DNA from: Streptomyces sp. NBC_00457
GTDB taxonomy: Bacteria; Actinomycetota; Actinomycetes; Streptomycetales; Streptomycetaceae
DNA: 64,000 nucleotides
Direction: 5' to 3'
Assembly: GCF_036014015.1 (NCBI RefSeq)
Contig: NZ_CP107905.1
Span: 3,906,001 to 3,970,000 of the forward strand
Part shown: piece after piece, positions 46,454-55,941 of the stretch
How the letters are laid out: each line of letters starts with the position of its first letter
How positions within the stretch are numbered: the first letter of the stretch is position 1
Notes under the pieces: generated by a model
The model's input: the letters and a program-made list of their open reading frames with translations, nothing else
What the model was told of the DNA's origin: nothing
Database searches by the model: none
Position numbers and translations under genes: made by a program

Positions 46454-47610
46454 GGATCCGTTTGTTTCGTTCGCTTCGTTCGTACGGTGTCGCAGTCGCC
46501 GTCGCCGGACTGCTGGCGTCGGCGGGCTGCTCGGCGTCGCCGTCGTCCCGCTCGGAACCTCAGGCGGACGCGGCTTCGCGCACGATCCGCCTGGTGCGGG
46601 GCTGCGGGGAGACGTCGTGGACCGATCCTGCCGACATGTCCCCGAAGCGACAACCGGCGCGCTGTGAGCCGGGAGCGCCTGCCCCGCGGCGGCTGCCCGA
46701 GACACGGAAACTGACGATCGCGACGGGGACGCTGAGCGCGGAGTATGTGGCGCCGCTGCAAGTCGCCCTCGACAAGGGCGAGTTCAAGCGGGAGGGCCTG
46801 GACGTCACCCTGAAGGTGCTGCCCACGCCGGACGCGCTGCCGTTGCTGGCCAAGGGCGAGATCGACGCGCTCTGGGCGGCACCGGAAGCGGCGGTGATGA
46901 ACGGGCTGCGGGGCGGCTTCGACATCAAGTGGGTCGCCGGGAACTTCTCACCCGACCCCACGTCGAAGAGCGGCCTGTGGGTCCGCCTGAAGGAGGGCGA
47001 GAGCGCGGAGCGGGTGGCCATGGCCGGCCGCAAGCTGGGCACGATGATCGGCAAGGGCTCCGTGATCGCGTACCCGATGGAACAGGCCCTGGAGCAGCAC
47101 GGCGGCGGCCTCGACAAGATCCAGTACCAGCAGCTCGGCTCCGCCGACGTCCTCACCGCCCTCCAGAACGGCGGCGTCGACTCCGCCTGGCTCCTCGACC
47201 CGGTCTGGCGCAAGGTCGACGGCACACCCGGATACGCCTTCCTGGGCGGCCAGCCCCCCGGCGAGCCCCTGGGCGGCCTGCTGTACGGCCCGAGCCTCCT
47301 GAACGACGACGTGGACGCGGGCGTGGCCCTCATCCGGGCCTACATCCGCACGGTGAACTCGTACTTCGCGTCCGACTACAAGAAGAATGCGAGCTTCGTC
47401 ACATACCTGGCGAATCTCCTCAAGGCCGACAAGGAGATCCTCCAGTCGACCCCGTCCCTCCGCATGGACTGGGAGATCCGCGCGGGCACGACGGACCGCC
47501 TCCAGTCCGCGTACGCCGCCCAGGGCGTGGCGGAGGGCGACCCCCTACCGGAATCCCGGACGGTGAACCGAACCCTCTACGAGGAGGCAGTGGGCCACCG
47601 CCACTCCTGA
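46450..47610 (+). CDS. ABC transporter substrate-binding lipoprotein (NMT1/THI5-like)
   Basis: A 386-residue binding protein. Lipobox LLASAGC places the lipid anchor at Cys27. An unusual segment of about 60 residues with two Cys (RLVRGCGETSW, PARCEPG) comes before the usual first strand KLTIATGTLSAEYVAPLQVA; GVDSAWLLDP and GEIDALWAAPEAAVM are typical for the family. Ligands in this family include sulfonates, nitrate, bicarbonate and pyrimidine. The third gene of a fully coupled operon; a 17-bp-stem terminator follows 6 bp after the stop. Confidence 0.87.
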   Translation: MRIRLFRSLRSYGVAVAVAGLLASAGCSASPSSRSEPQADAASRTIRLVRGCGETSWTDPADMSPKRQPARCEPGAPAPRRLPETRKLTIATGTLSAEYVAPLQVALDKGEFKREGLDVTLKVLPTPDALPLLAKGEIDALWAAPEAAVMNGLRGGFDIKWVAGNFSPDPTSKSGLWVRLKEGESAERVAMAGRKLGTMIGKGSVIAYPMEQALEQHGGGLDKIQYQQLGSADVLTALQNGGVDSAWLLDPVWRKVDGTPGYAFLGGQPPGEPLGGLLYGPSLLNDDVDAGVALIRAYIRTVNSYFASDYKKNASFVTYLANLLKADKEILQSTPSLRMDWEIRAGTTDRLQSAYAAQGVAEGDPLPESRTVNRTLYEEAVGHRHS

Positions 47611-47616
47611 CACACA

Positions 47617-47654
47617 CCTGGGGCCCGGATCCTCTTCAGGATCCGGGCCCCAGG
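47617..47654. terminator. 17-bp-stem terminator shared by the ABC operon and the first tRNA
   Basis: CCTGGGGCCCGGATCCT, loop CTTC, AGGATCCGGGCCCCAGG. It lies 6 bp past the ABC operon and 7 bp past the 3' end of the minus-strand tRNA. Confidence 0.85.
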
Positions 47655-47661
47655 CCTTCAG

Positions 47662-47735
47662 TAGCGGGGACAGGATTTGAACCTGCGACCTCTGGGTTAT
47701 GAGCCCAGCGAGCTACCGAGCTGCTCCACCCCGCG
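47662..47735 (-). tRNA. Initiator tRNA-fMet (CAT)
   Basis: A 74-nt gene on the minus strand, CCA not encoded. Acceptor CGCGGGG pairs with CCCCGC and position 1 (C) is unpaired with 72 (T), the initiator mark; the anticodon stem has GGG/CCC pairs around CTCATAA. The second copy at 50117-50190 has the same sequence. The DNA between this gene and 47995 holds a two-copy GC-rich repeat. Confidence 0.95.
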
Positions 47736-47797
47736 TCGATGAATGGAACATTACGTCAAGGACGCGGACAGAGGCAAATCGCTTTACGGTCAGCTCA

Positions 47798-47910
47798 GCT
47801 GCGGGCAGTCGTGCCCCGGGGCGGCGCCCACCCAGCAGGCGACAGGCCGTCCCGCCAAGCTGCGGGCATGCGTGCCGCCTGGGGCGGCACGGGTGGGCGC
47901 AGGCGGCGCC
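47798..47910. repeat. Local GC-rich repeat, two copies
   Basis: GCTGCGGGCAGTCGTGCC at 47798 and GCTGCGGGCATGCGTGCC at 47859 head two related blocks, each followed by inverted GC-rich arms such as GTGCCGCC/GGGGCGGCAC. No coding frame is convincing here (47736-47994). Confidence 0.55.
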
Positions 47911-47994
47911 CCGTCAGCGCCGGGCTGCGCGACCCACCTCACCCCGGCCCTCACGCCGGTCAACCAGCAAACCGGCTCCAGCACAGGCGCAGCG

Positions 47995-49908
47995 TCACGC
48001 TGACAGTTCCTCCCGCAACGCGTCCCGCAACCGCCCCGCCCGCTCCGAAACCTCCGCCGGCCCCAGCGTCACCGCACGATCAGCCCACCGCTGCCCCTCA
48101 GCCAGCTCCCCACGACGCGCGTAGACCAGGGCAAGCCGCAACGCCGCCCGCCCATGCCCCGCGTCAGCGGCCCGCGTCCACCACACGGCGGCCTCGGGCT
48201 CACTCCCCTCCCGGGCCAACAGCAGCCCAAGATTGAACGCCCCGTTCCGGGACCCGGCCTCCGCAGCCTCCCGATACCACCGAGCCGCCTCGACGACATC
48301 GCCCCGCGCGGCGGCGAGCATCCCGACCCGCACCTGCGCCCGCCGATGCCCTTGCGACGCCGCCCGCTCGTACCACTCCTCGCACTCGCTCCGCTCCCGC
48401 ACCGGCTCCCCGAGCTCATGCGCGGGCTCAGGCGGCCGCCGCGCGTCCAGCACGGTCGCCAGCCGATACGCGGCCTCGGCACTCCCGCCCCCCGCCGCAC
48501 ACCGCAGATGCCGCTCGGCCGCCCGCTCATCGCCCTCACGCAACCGCGCGATCCCGACCTGAAGCGCCGCCTCCGTATGCCCGGCGGCGGCGGCACGCTC
48601 GTAGCACCGCAGCGCGACCTCGTCCTCACCCCGCCCGGCGTACAGGATCCCGAGGTTGAACGCGGCGTCCACGCTCCCGGCCTCCGCGGCCTTGGAGAAC
48701 CACGGCTCGGCACCGCCCGTGTCGCCACCCTGGAGCAGCAGGATCGCCAGCGCGTTCGCCGCCTCCCGGTGCCCGGCGTACGCCGCACGCCGGTACCACT
48801 GCTCGGCCTGCGCGGTCCGCCCCTGCTCGGCGCAGAGCAGCCCGAGGTTGTACGCGCCGTTGACGTCACCGGCATCCATCGCGGCCCGGTACCACCGCTC
48901 GGCGGTCTGGGTCTCCCCACGCTCGGCATGCAGCGCGCCCAGCGCGTTCGCCGCGTTGCCGTCGCCGTCCTGGGCGGCCCGCAGCCACCACACGGCGGCG
49001 CTCTCGGAGTCGCCGGCGTCGCGCAGCAGGAACCCGAGCGCGCAGGCGGCCCGTGCCTCGCCGTCCTTGGCGGACGTCAAGTACCAGCGCCCGGCCTCCT
49101 TCAACTGCCCACGCTTCTCCAGGATCGCCCCGAGGTGCAGCGCGGCCCGCCGGTGCCCGCGCGCGGCGGCCTGCCGGTACCACTGCTCGGCCTCGCCCAC
49201 GAGCGCAGCGCCGGCACCGTCGTCGGTCCCGGTCTCGCCCTCCTGCGCGGCCTTGCGGTCGATCGCCCGCGCCAGCCGGTACGCCGCCTCCCGGTGCCCC
49301 CGCTCCGCCGCGGCCCGCATCCACGCGCCGGCCCCGTCGTCGCCCCGGTGCTCCAGCAGATCGGCGAGCGCGTACGCGCCGAGGGCGTGCCCCTGCTCGG
49401 CGGACTGACGCAGCCAGTACTCGGCTGCGGGCTCGTCGCCGCGCTCCCGGTGGTGACGGCCCAGCGCATGCGCGGCGGCGGCGGATCCGGCGACGGCGGC
49501 GATGCGCCACCAGCCGGCGGCCTCGTCGGCGTACCCGCGCTGGTGCAGCAGGACACCCAGGTTGTTGGCGGCGGCCCGGTCACCGGCCGCGGTGGCGGCG
49601 CGCAGATGGGATTCGGCTCCGTCGAGATCACCGCGGCGCAGCAGCAGGGCCCCGAGGACACTCATCGCCTCGACGTCACCGGCTTCGGCGGCGAGCCGCT
49701 GCCGGGCCTCCTCGGCGGCATCACCGGTTTCGTCCCGGTCCGCGGACTGAACGAATTCGTTCACGCGACGCTCAAGATCGGTCGCAGATGAGGCCATGGG
49801 TGACGGGAATTCGGGCACGGACATATCGCCCGTCGACTGCGAAACGTCGGCAGGCTCCCCAAACCGCCCTGTCTCCAACAGAGTCGCCTTGTCCCCCATA
49901 ACGTCCAT
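47995..49908 (-). CDS. Sel1/TPR-repeat protein
   Basis: A 637-residue protein that is almost wholly Sel1-like repeats, about fourteen units of 34-38 residues with the pattern A-x-x-LG-x-L-x(6-8)-A-x-x-W-[YW]-x-x-A-A-x-x-G. The first 90 residues are acidic and disordered. No signal peptide or membrane segment is seen. Repeat solenoids serve as scaffolds; the partner is unknown. It lies between two identical initiator tRNAs, all on the minus strand. ATG 49908 (or 49899). Confidence 0.88.
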   Translation of the reverse strand: MDVMGDKATLLETGRFGEPADVSQSTGDMSVPEFPSPMASSATDLERRVNEFVQSADRDETGDAAEEARQRLAAEAGDVEAMSVLGALLLRRGDLDGAESHLRAATAAGDRAAANNLGVLLHQRGYADEAAGWWRIAAVAGSAAAAHALGRHHRERGDEPAAEYWLRQSAEQGHALGAYALADLLEHRGDDGAGAWMRAAAERGHREAAYRLARAIDRKAAQEGETGTDDGAGAALVGEAEQWYRQAAARGHRRAALHLGAILEKRGQLKEAGRWYLTSAKDGEARAACALGFLLRDAGDSESAAVWWLRAAQDGDGNAANALGALHAERGETQTAERWYRAAMDAGDVNGAYNLGLLCAEQGRTAQAEQWYRRAAYAGHREAANALAILLLQGGDTGGAEPWFSKAAEAGSVDAAFNLGILYAGRGEDEVALRCYERAAAAGHTEAALQVGIARLREGDERAAERHLRCAAGGGSAEAAYRLATVLDARRPPEPAHELGEPVRERSECEEWYERAASQGHRRAQVRVGMLAAARGDVVEAARWYREAAEAGSRNGAFNLGLLLAREGSEPEAAVWWTRAADAGHGRAALRLALVYARRGELAEGQRWADRAVTLGPAEVSERAGRLRDALREELSA

Positions 49909-49929
49909 CGTCGCACCACCTGCAACCTG

Positions 49930-49946
49930 GGTACACCTGGTATACC
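49930..49946. promoter_or_regulatory. Tandem GGTNNACC palindromes before the Sel1-repeat gene
   Basis: GGTACACC at 49930-49937 and GGTATACC at 49939-49946 in tandem, 22-38 bp before the start codon. Possible operator or -10 region. Confidence 0.35.
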
Positions 49947-50072
49947 GCAGCCAGTGAGGTCACTTCAGCGTTTTGTCGACTTGCCCACAGAACGACAAGT
50001 CAAACACACACCGCTCAACTCCCCACGACGGCACGGCCGTCCCGGAGGTCGGCACATGCGTTCGCAGATACA

Positions 50073-50110
50073 CCGAAGGCCCGGATCCTTTTCAGGATCC
50101 GGGCCTTCGG
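50073..50110. terminator. 17-bp-stem terminator of the second tRNA
   Basis: CCGAAGGCCCGGATCCT, loop TTTC, AGGATCCGGGCCTTCGG. It follows the tRNA by 6 bp and differs from the first hairpin by compensating changes. Confidence 0.85.
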
Positions 50111-50116
50111 TATCAG

Positions 50117-50190
50117 TAGCGGGGACAGGATTTGAACCTGCGACCTCTGGGTTATGAGCCCAGCGAGCTACCGAGCTGCTCCACCCCGCG
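50117..50190 (-). tRNA. Initiator tRNA-fMet (CAT), second copy
   Basis: Identical in sequence to 47662-47735, with the same C1-T72 mismatch and GGG/CCC anticodon stem. Minus strand, CCA not encoded, followed by its own strong terminator. Confidence 0.95.
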
Positions 50191-50231
50191 CCGTTGTTCG
50201 GCAACCGTATCACGGCGCGGGACGGTCTCGA

Positions 50232-53201
50232 TCAACTGCTGTCCGGGCTCCTGCTGGGACTGGGACTGCCGCTCGGAGTGGCGCTGGGACTGGGACTTGC
50301 GCCGCCGCTCCCGCCACCGGTGTCACCGGCCTTCGCCTGCGCGTCCTCGGCCCGCTGGAGCGCGTCCTGGAGGTCGTCCTGCGCCCGGCCGTACGCCTCC
50401 CAGTCGCCCTTCTTCAGGGCTTCCTGGCCGGCGTCGAAGGCCTCCTGGGCGTCGTTCAGCGCCTCTTGAACCGTCGGGTTGGTGGACGTCGGCGGCGGAG
50501 TCGTATCGCCCTCGTCCGGTGGTGGCGGGGGCTCGGTCGTCGCGCCCTCCGCTCCGAAGACCTTGTTGAGGGCCTGGTCGAGGGTGTCCTCGAAGGCGGT
50601 GTTGCCGCCGTAGGTCACCAACACCTTGCGCAGGAGCGGGTACTTCAGTCCACCACCACGGACGTAGACGGGTTCGACGTACAGCAGTCCCCCGTCCAGT
50701 GGCACCGTCAGCAGGTTGCCGTACTCGACTTCGGAGTCGCCGCCCTGCAGCAGCCTGATCTGTTCAGCGATGTCCTGTTCGGAGTTGAACTGGCTCTGGA
50801 CCTGTTTGGGTCCGTTGACGGTCGTACTCGTCGGCAGTTTCAGAACTCTGATCTTGCCGTAGTCACTGGTGCCCGCCTCGGCGTCGACCGACATGAACGC
50901 GCTGAGGTTGTCCCGCCCGTTGGGCGTGAACGTCGTCGTCAGCGAGAAGGCCTGCGCCTGCTGATCGGGCATCTTCAGGCTCTGGTAGTACGGCGGCACC
51001 GCGTTGCCCGACTTGTTGGTCGGGTCGTCCGGCACCTGCCACACCTCGCTGCCGCTGAGGAACGTGTCCGCGTCCTCCACGTGGTAGCGGGTCAGCAGCT
51101 CACGCTGGACCTTGAACAGGTCCTGCGGGTACCGGAGATGGGCCATCAGGTCCTTGGAGATGTCGCTCTTGGACTCCACCGTGCCCGGGAACGCCTTCAT
51201 CCACGTCTTCAGGACCGGGTCCTCGGTGTCCCACTGATAGAGCTTGACCTCGCCGGTGTACGCGTCGACGGTCGCCTTCACCGAGTTGCGGATGTAGTTG
51301 ACCTGGTTCTGCTGGGCCACCACCGCGCGCGAGTTGTTGGTCGCGGTCAGCGAGTCGGCCGTCGAGGAACCGAGGGTCGTACGGGACGCGTACGGATAGC
51401 CGTTCGTCGTCGTGTACGCGTCGACGATCCACTGGATCTTGCCGTTCACCACCGCCGGATAGGCGTCGCCGTCGATGGTCAGCCAGGGGGCCACCGCCTC
51501 GACGCGCTCCTTGGGCGTGCGGTTGTACAGGATCCGCGAACCCTCGCCGATCGCACCGGAGTAGAGGATCTGCGGCTCGCTGAACGCCACCGCGTACGCC
51601 GCCCGGTTGACCGGGTTGGCGAGGTTGACGCCGCTCTTGGCCTTGTAGCTGTACGTCTTCTCGCCGCTGTCGTCGGAGTAGTCGATCTCCTTCTGGGGAC
51701 CGCCGACGATCGAGTACTCGCTGGTCTTCTCGCCGTAGTAGACGCGCTGCTGATACGTCCCCAGCTCTCCCTTGGAGGGCAGGTCGGACTCCGTGAACAC
51801 CGGGCGGCCCTCGGCGTCGACCTGAGTGCCCTTGGCCGCGACCACGCCGTACCCGTGGGTGTAGCGGAAGTGGTCGTTGATCCAGTTGTTCTTCGGAATG
51901 CCGTTGAGGTTCAGCTCACGCAGACCGATGACCGTGTCCTGGTCCTTGCCCTTCTCGCTGTAGCGGTCGACGTCCAGGTTGGTCGGGAACGAGTAGTAGT
52001 TCCTGATCTGTTGGAGCTGCTGGAACGTGGGCGAGACGACGTTCGGGTCCATGATGCGGATGCTCGCCGTGGCGTCGACGTCGTCCCGCAGCGTGGTCTT
52101 GTCCTGGGTCTTGCTCACACCGCTGTAGTCGGTGACCTTGGCGTCGTCGATGCCGTAGGCCTGCCGCGTCGCCTCGAGGTTCTTGTTGACGTACGGCGCT
52201 TCCTTGGCCTGCTCGTTGGGCTGGACCTGGAACTTCTGGACGATCGCCGGGTACAGGCCGCCGATGAGGATCGCCGACAGCACCATCAGGCCGAAGCCGA
52301 TCAGCGGCAGCTGCCACGTGCGCCGCCACAGGGTGGCGAAGAACAGCAGCGCGCAGATGACGGCGATGCAGAACAGGATCGTCTTGGCGGGCAGATAGGC
52401 GTTCGCGTCGACGTAGCGGAGGCCGGTCCAGTTGTCGGTCGCCTTGAAGTCGCTGGACTTGACCGCGAGTCCGTACCGGTCGAGCCAGTACGCGACCGCC
52501 TTCAGGGCGACGAACGTGCCGATGAGCACCGACAGATGGCTGGTGGCCGCGGCGGTGGCGCGCGCACCCGGGCTGGTGATGCGCAGCCCGCCGTACAGGT
52601 AGTGCGTGAGCGCGGCGGCGATCAGGGAGAGGATCGCGGTGGCGAAGCCGAAGCCGAGCAGGAAGCGGTACCACGGCAGGTCGAAGGCGTAGAAGGCGAC
52701 GTCGAGGTGGAACTGCGGGTCCTTCTGGTTGAAGGGCACGCCGTTGACCCACATCAGCCAGGTCCGCCACTGCCCCGACGCCGAAGCACCCGCGATCAGG
52801 CCGATCAGCGAAGTGATACCGAGCAGCAGCCACTTCTTGTACGGCGCGATGCCCATGCGGTAGCGGTCGAGGTTCTGCTGCTCCATCGACATGGCGCTCA
52901 GCGGCGGGCGCAGCCGGTGGGCCAGCCAGATGTTGAAGCCGACCGCGAGGGCCATCAGCAGACCGAAGACGAAGAACAGCCCGATCTTGGTCCACAGCGT
53001 GGTCGTGAACACGGACGAGTAGTTCACCGACCGATACCAGAGCCAGTCGGTCCAGAATCCCGCGAACATGGTGAACGCCATGCCGAGTACGGCTAGGACG
53101 CCCAGCGTCATGAGCAGGGTCCGGACCCGCCTGGACGGGCGGCCCACTCTGATCCGTGGCCCCGTCGGGCCTCCGCCGCGGTCCGGCATCTGGAAAGCCA
53201 A
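50232..53201 (-). CDS. UPF0182 family membrane protein
   Basis: A 989-residue protein with seven membrane helices in the first 330 residues, then a large extracellular domain (residues about 340-900) and an acidic Pro/Gln/Ala/Ser-rich C-terminal tail. Family UPF0182 (COG1615) has no known function. TTG 53201 is chosen because GAGGTG lies 6 bases upstream; ATG 53189 and GTG 53210 are alternatives in the same frame. The gene is divergent from PPA1309, an order kept across actinobacteria with the zincin, SDR and YlbL genes nearby. Confidence 0.9.
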   Translation of the reverse strand: MAFQMPDRGGGPTGPRIRVGRPSRRVRTLLMTLGVLAVLGMAFTMFAGFWTDWLWYRSVNYSSVFTTTLWTKIGLFFVFGLLMALAVGFNIWLAHRLRPPLSAMSMEQQNLDRYRMGIAPYKKWLLLGITSLIGLIAGASASGQWRTWLMWVNGVPFNQKDPQFHLDVAFYAFDLPWYRFLLGFGFATAILSLIAAALTHYLYGGLRITSPGARATAAATSHLSVLIGTFVALKAVAYWLDRYGLAVKSSDFKATDNWTGLRYVDANAYLPAKTILFCIAVICALLFFATLWRRTWQLPLIGFGLMVLSAILIGGLYPAIVQKFQVQPNEQAKEAPYVNKNLEATRQAYGIDDAKVTDYSGVSKTQDKTTLRDDVDATASIRIMDPNVVSPTFQQLQQIRNYYSFPTNLDVDRYSEKGKDQDTVIGLRELNLNGIPKNNWINDHFRYTHGYGVVAAKGTQVDAEGRPVFTESDLPSKGELGTYQQRVYYGEKTSEYSIVGGPQKEIDYSDDSGEKTYSYKAKSGVNLANPVNRAAYAVAFSEPQILYSGAIGEGSRILYNRTPKERVEAVAPWLTIDGDAYPAVVNGKIQWIVDAYTTTNGYPYASRTTLGSSTADSLTATNNSRAVVAQQNQVNYIRNSVKATVDAYTGEVKLYQWDTEDPVLKTWMKAFPGTVESKSDISKDLMAHLRYPQDLFKVQRELLTRYHVEDADTFLSGSEVWQVPDDPTNKSGNAVPPYYQSLKMPDQQAQAFSLTTTFTPNGRDNLSAFMSVDAEAGTSDYGKIRVLKLPTSTTVNGPKQVQSQFNSEQDIAEQIRLLQGGDSEVEYGNLLTVPLDGGLLYVEPVYVRGGGLKYPLLRKVLVTYGGNTAFEDTLDQALNKVFGAEGATTEPPPPPDEGDTTPPPTSTNPTVQEALNDAQEAFDAGQEALKKGDWEAYGRAQDDLQDALQRAEDAQAKAGDTGGGSGGASPSPSATPSGSPSPSRSPDSS

Positions 53202-53340
53202 GGTGTGCACCTCGAAGGTCGCTGTTGGTCTGTCGGGCCCCCGTGTTCGCGGGCCGTCCGAAGGGCCCCGTGATCGTAGGCCCTCACCTATGCAACTTAC
53301 TCACGCTTTACTCGGTTCCCGATTCGGGTGGGGAACGAGG

Positions 53341-53346
53341 CAGGAT
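53341..53346 (+). promoter_or_regulatory. Probable -10 element (CAGGAT) for leaderless mRNA
   Basis: CAGGAT ends 7 bases before ATG 53354; no ribosome binding site lies between. Confidence 0.4.
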
Positions 53347-53353
53347 TGTGACT

Positions 53354-53899
53354 ATGTCCAACACTCCCATGGCAGCGAGCCCCCTGACCCGGGCCGTACT
53401 CGAGATCGACGAGTACGTCTCCGGCCTCGGCTGGGACCAGCCCGCGCGCCTCTTCGCCCTCGTAGACACCGCCCGGTTGCGGGCCGAACAGCCCTCGCTC
53501 GCGGACCGGCTCGGCCTGGGGGACGAGCAGGAGACCACCTCCGGTCTCACTCCGATCGAGCAGGACGAGATTCCAACGGGCAAGCCGCTCGACGAGTTCC
53601 TTGCCACCATCGCCTGGCCCGACGCGGTGGTCGGCTGCGCGCTCAGCGTGGAACGCCTGATGCTGCCGCCGTCGGCCGAAGCGTCTGTTCCGGAAGGCAT
53701 GAGCGAGCAGAAGCTCGCCCAGTGGGTCGCCGACCACCCGAAGCGCCAGGAGGTCCGGATGACGGTCGCGGTCCTGCGCGGCGGCGACCGCGAATCGGCC
53801 CTGAGGCTGCGTGAGAAGGACGCGCCGACGGAGGTCCTCACCGGTTCCGATCTGGTGCCGGGGCTGGCTCAGGCGCTGGCGGCGACGTTCGAGGAGTAG
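53354..53899 (+). CDS. PPA1309-family conserved protein
   Basis: A 181-residue soluble protein conserved in actinobacteria. The core runs AVLEIDEYVSGLGWDQPARLFALVDT, then IAWPDAVVGCALSVERLMLP and KRQEVRMTVAVLRGGDRESALRLR. No catalytic motif is known. It sits between UPF0182 (divergent) and the YlbL-like protease (convergent), so it probably acts with one of them. Start ATG 53354 looks leaderless. Confidence 0.88.
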   Translation: MSNTPMAASPLTRAVLEIDEYVSGLGWDQPARLFALVDTARLRAEQPSLADRLGLGDEQETTSGLTPIEQDEIPTGKPLDEFLATIAWPDAVVGCALSVERLMLPPSAEASVPEGMSEQKLAQWVADHPKRQEVRMTVAVLRGGDRESALRLREKDAPTEVLTGSDLVPGLAQALAATFEE

Positions 53900-53921
53900 C
53901 TGGGTCGGCTACCTCGGTCGG

Positions 53922-55016
53922 CTACTTCGTCGTGCACTTCGGCAGATCGGCGGTGTCGCCGCTGCGGATGTCCTTGAGGGCGCCGAGGGCATCGTCGATG
54001 GTCTTCACCTTGACCAGGGTGAGGCCGTCGGGGGTGTCGCCGGCGGCGGCCGCGCAGTTGTCGGCGGGCGTCAGGAAGTACTGGGCGCCCTTCTCGCGCG
54101 CCCCGACCGTCTTCATCTCGATGCCGCCGATCGGACCGACCTTGCCGGCGTCATCGATGGTGCCCGTCCCGGCGACGAACGACCCGCCGGTGAGGCTGCC
54201 CGGCGTGAGCTTGTCGTAGATGCCGAGCGCGAACATCAGACCGGCGCTCGGCCCGCCGACGTCGGCGAGCTTGATGTCGATGGTGAACGGGAAGGTGTGG
54301 TCGGTCCCGGCGGAGATGCCGACGATGGCGCGCTCCTCGCCGGTGTCGTCGGACTTCGCGGTCCGTATGGTGACCTTCTCCGTCTTGGTCGCCGCCCGCT
54401 GTTCCTTCTCCGCGGCGGTCTGTTCCTCGGCGGGCACGATGGTGAAGGCGACATCCTCACCGGGCTTGTGCTTGGTCACCAGTTCGGCGACGTCCTCGGG
54501 CTTCTTCACGGTCGTCCCGTCGACGGCCTTGATCACATCGCCGGCGTGCAGCCTGCCCTCGGCCGGGGAGTCCTTGAGGACGGTCGAGACGATCACCCAG
54601 GACTTCACCGGGACGTCCAGCGCCTTCAGGGCGGCGACCTTGGCGCTCTCCTGGGACTGGCTGAACTCCTCGGCGTTCTCCTGGGTGGACTCCTCCTCGG
54701 TCTTGCCGTCCGGGTAGATCGTGTCGTGCGGCACGATCTTGTTGTCGTGCGCGAGCCAGCCGTAGACCGCCTCGACAAGGTTCATCCGGTAGTCGGCGCT
54801 GGTGACCCGCACCGTGGTCATGTTCAGATGCCCGCTCGTCTCGTACGTCTTCCGCCCGGAGATCTGCAGCACCGGCTCGCCGTCGTGGTCCCCGAGCGTG
54901 TTCACCGTCGGTCCCGGCGACATCTCCGAATACGGCACGGTGATGAAGACTCCGGCGCACAGGAGCGCTATCAGCAGCAGGGTGGAGGCGAGCATCGTCG
55001 CAGTGCGGCGTGGCAT
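53922..55016 (-). CDS. YlbL-family secreted PDZ/Lon-type serine protease
   Basis: A 364-residue protein with one N-terminal signal anchor (LASTLLLIALLCAGVFITV), a PDZ domain (about residues 130-200, SPAEGRLHAGDVIKAVDG), and a Lon-type (S16) protease domain with the Ser-Lys dyad: Ser in VGGPSAGLMFAL and Lys in GIEMKTVGAREKGA. It cleaves extracytoplasmic substrates; B. subtilis YlbL and streptococcal SepM are relatives. No stop-start overlap; ATG 55016. Confidence 0.9.
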   Translation of the reverse strand: MPRRTATMLASTLLLIALLCAGVFITVPYSEMSPGPTVNTLGDHDGEPVLQISGRKTYETSGHLNMTTVRVTSADYRMNLVEAVYGWLAHDNKIVPHDTIYPDGKTEEESTQENAEEFSQSQESAKVAALKALDVPVKSWVIVSTVLKDSPAEGRLHAGDVIKAVDGTTVKKPEDVAELVTKHKPGEDVAFTIVPAEEQTAAEKEQRAATKTEKVTIRTAKSDDTGEERAIVGISAGTDHTFPFTIDIKLADVGGPSAGLMFALGIYDKLTPGSLTGGSFVAGTGTIDDAGKVGPIGGIEMKTVGAREKGAQYFLTPADNCAAAAGDTPDGLTLVKVKTIDDALGALKDIRSGDTADLPKCTTK

Positions 55017-55084
55017 GGAACGACAGTACGGGACGCCGCTGTCAGCGGACCGTCAGGGCCGTCCGTCCGGGCGGCCGGCCCTTG

Positions 55085-55249
55085 TCACGTACGGGTGCGG
55101 GGCTTCTCCATGGCCTCGCGGAAGCGCGCGTACCCGTCGAGCTCGGGGCCGTCACCCCGCGTCTTCCGGGTCCGGTTGGCCCAACTGCCCCACAGACCGG
55201 CACCGATCGCAGCCACAAGCGGAATCAGCAACCAGGCGAGTGCCGCCAT
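55085..55249 (-). CDS. Small single-span membrane protein (54 residues)
   Basis: A short gene on the minus strand. It begins MAALAWLLIPLVAAIGAGLW, one membrane helix, followed by a polar tail (WANRTRKTRGDGPELDGYAR) and ends RTRT. The start ATG 55249 has a strong ribosome binding site (GGGAGGACGGC). Codon use is typical. Position between ylbL and moaE suggests expression with them. I do not know its function. Confidence 0.72.
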   Translation of the reverse strand: MAALAWLLIPLVAAIGAGLWGSWANRTRKTRGDGPELDGYARFREAMEKPRTRT

Positions 55250-55368
55250 GCCGTCCTCCCATCCCCATGAGCGACCGCAACTGACTGATCAGCAGATTAA
55301 CCAGCTGCACGGACAACGCTCACGCCGGGGGTCGGGTTACGCAACCGGAAGGGTGGCCCGGTGTTCGG

Positions 55369-55830
55369 TCAGCAGGCGCCGACCCACTCCTCGGTGCCGT
55401 CTGAGAACTTCTGGTGCTTCCAGATCGGCACTTCGTGCTTGAGGTCGTCGATGAGCTTCCGGCACGCCTCGAAGGCCTCACCCCGATGCGGGCACGAGAC
55501 GGCGACGACGACGGCGAGGTCCCCCACCTTGAGGTCCCCGACCCGGTGCACCGCCGCGAGCGCGCGCACCGGGAACTCGGCGACGACCTTCTCGGCGATC
55601 CGCCGCATCTCGGCCTCGGCACTGGGATGGCACGAGTACCCGAGCTCATCGACATCGGTGCCCCCGTCGTGATTCCGCACGGTCCCGACGAACAGAGCGG
55701 TCCCGCCGGCGGCGTCGTCCCCGACGGCCTTGAAGACCTCGTCGAGGGAGAGGGCCGTCTCCCGGATGGCGATCAGCTGGATGGGATCGTGCGCCGCCTG
55801 CTCACCGGGGTGATCGTTCGTGGGTGCCAT
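55369..55830 (-). CDS. moaE: Molybdopterin synthase catalytic subunit MoaE
   Basis: A 153-residue MoaE: GGTALFVGTVRNHDGG near residue 42 (substrate Arg), AVHRVGDLKVGDLAVVVAVS with its His-Arg, and the catalytic Lys in VPIWKHQKF. It inserts sulfur from MoaD into precursor Z to form molybdopterin. MoaD is not encoded nearby. ATG 55830. The neighbouring SDR gene is 111 bp upstream on the same strand. Confidence 0.93.
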   Translation of the reverse strand: MAPTNDHPGEQAAHDPIQLIAIRETALSLDEVFKAVGDDAAGGTALFVGTVRNHDGGTDVDELGYSCHPSAEAEMRRIAEKVVAEFPVRALAAVHRVGDLKVGDLAVVVAVSCPHRGEAFEACRKLIDDLKHEVPIWKHQKFSDGTEEWVGAC

Positions 55831-55941
55831 GCCTCCATCGTGCCCCACGCCACTGACAACCCGGAAGGGAACTTTCACCCGGCACGCGCGCGTGGAGCTT
55901 CGGAGCCTCCTACAGGCACCTGGTCCGGGCACTCGTATGCG

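Noticed and set aside
47736..47994. Protein gene between the first tRNA and the Sel1-repeat gene
   Set aside because: Frames here run through the GC-rich inverted repeats and have no homologue pattern.
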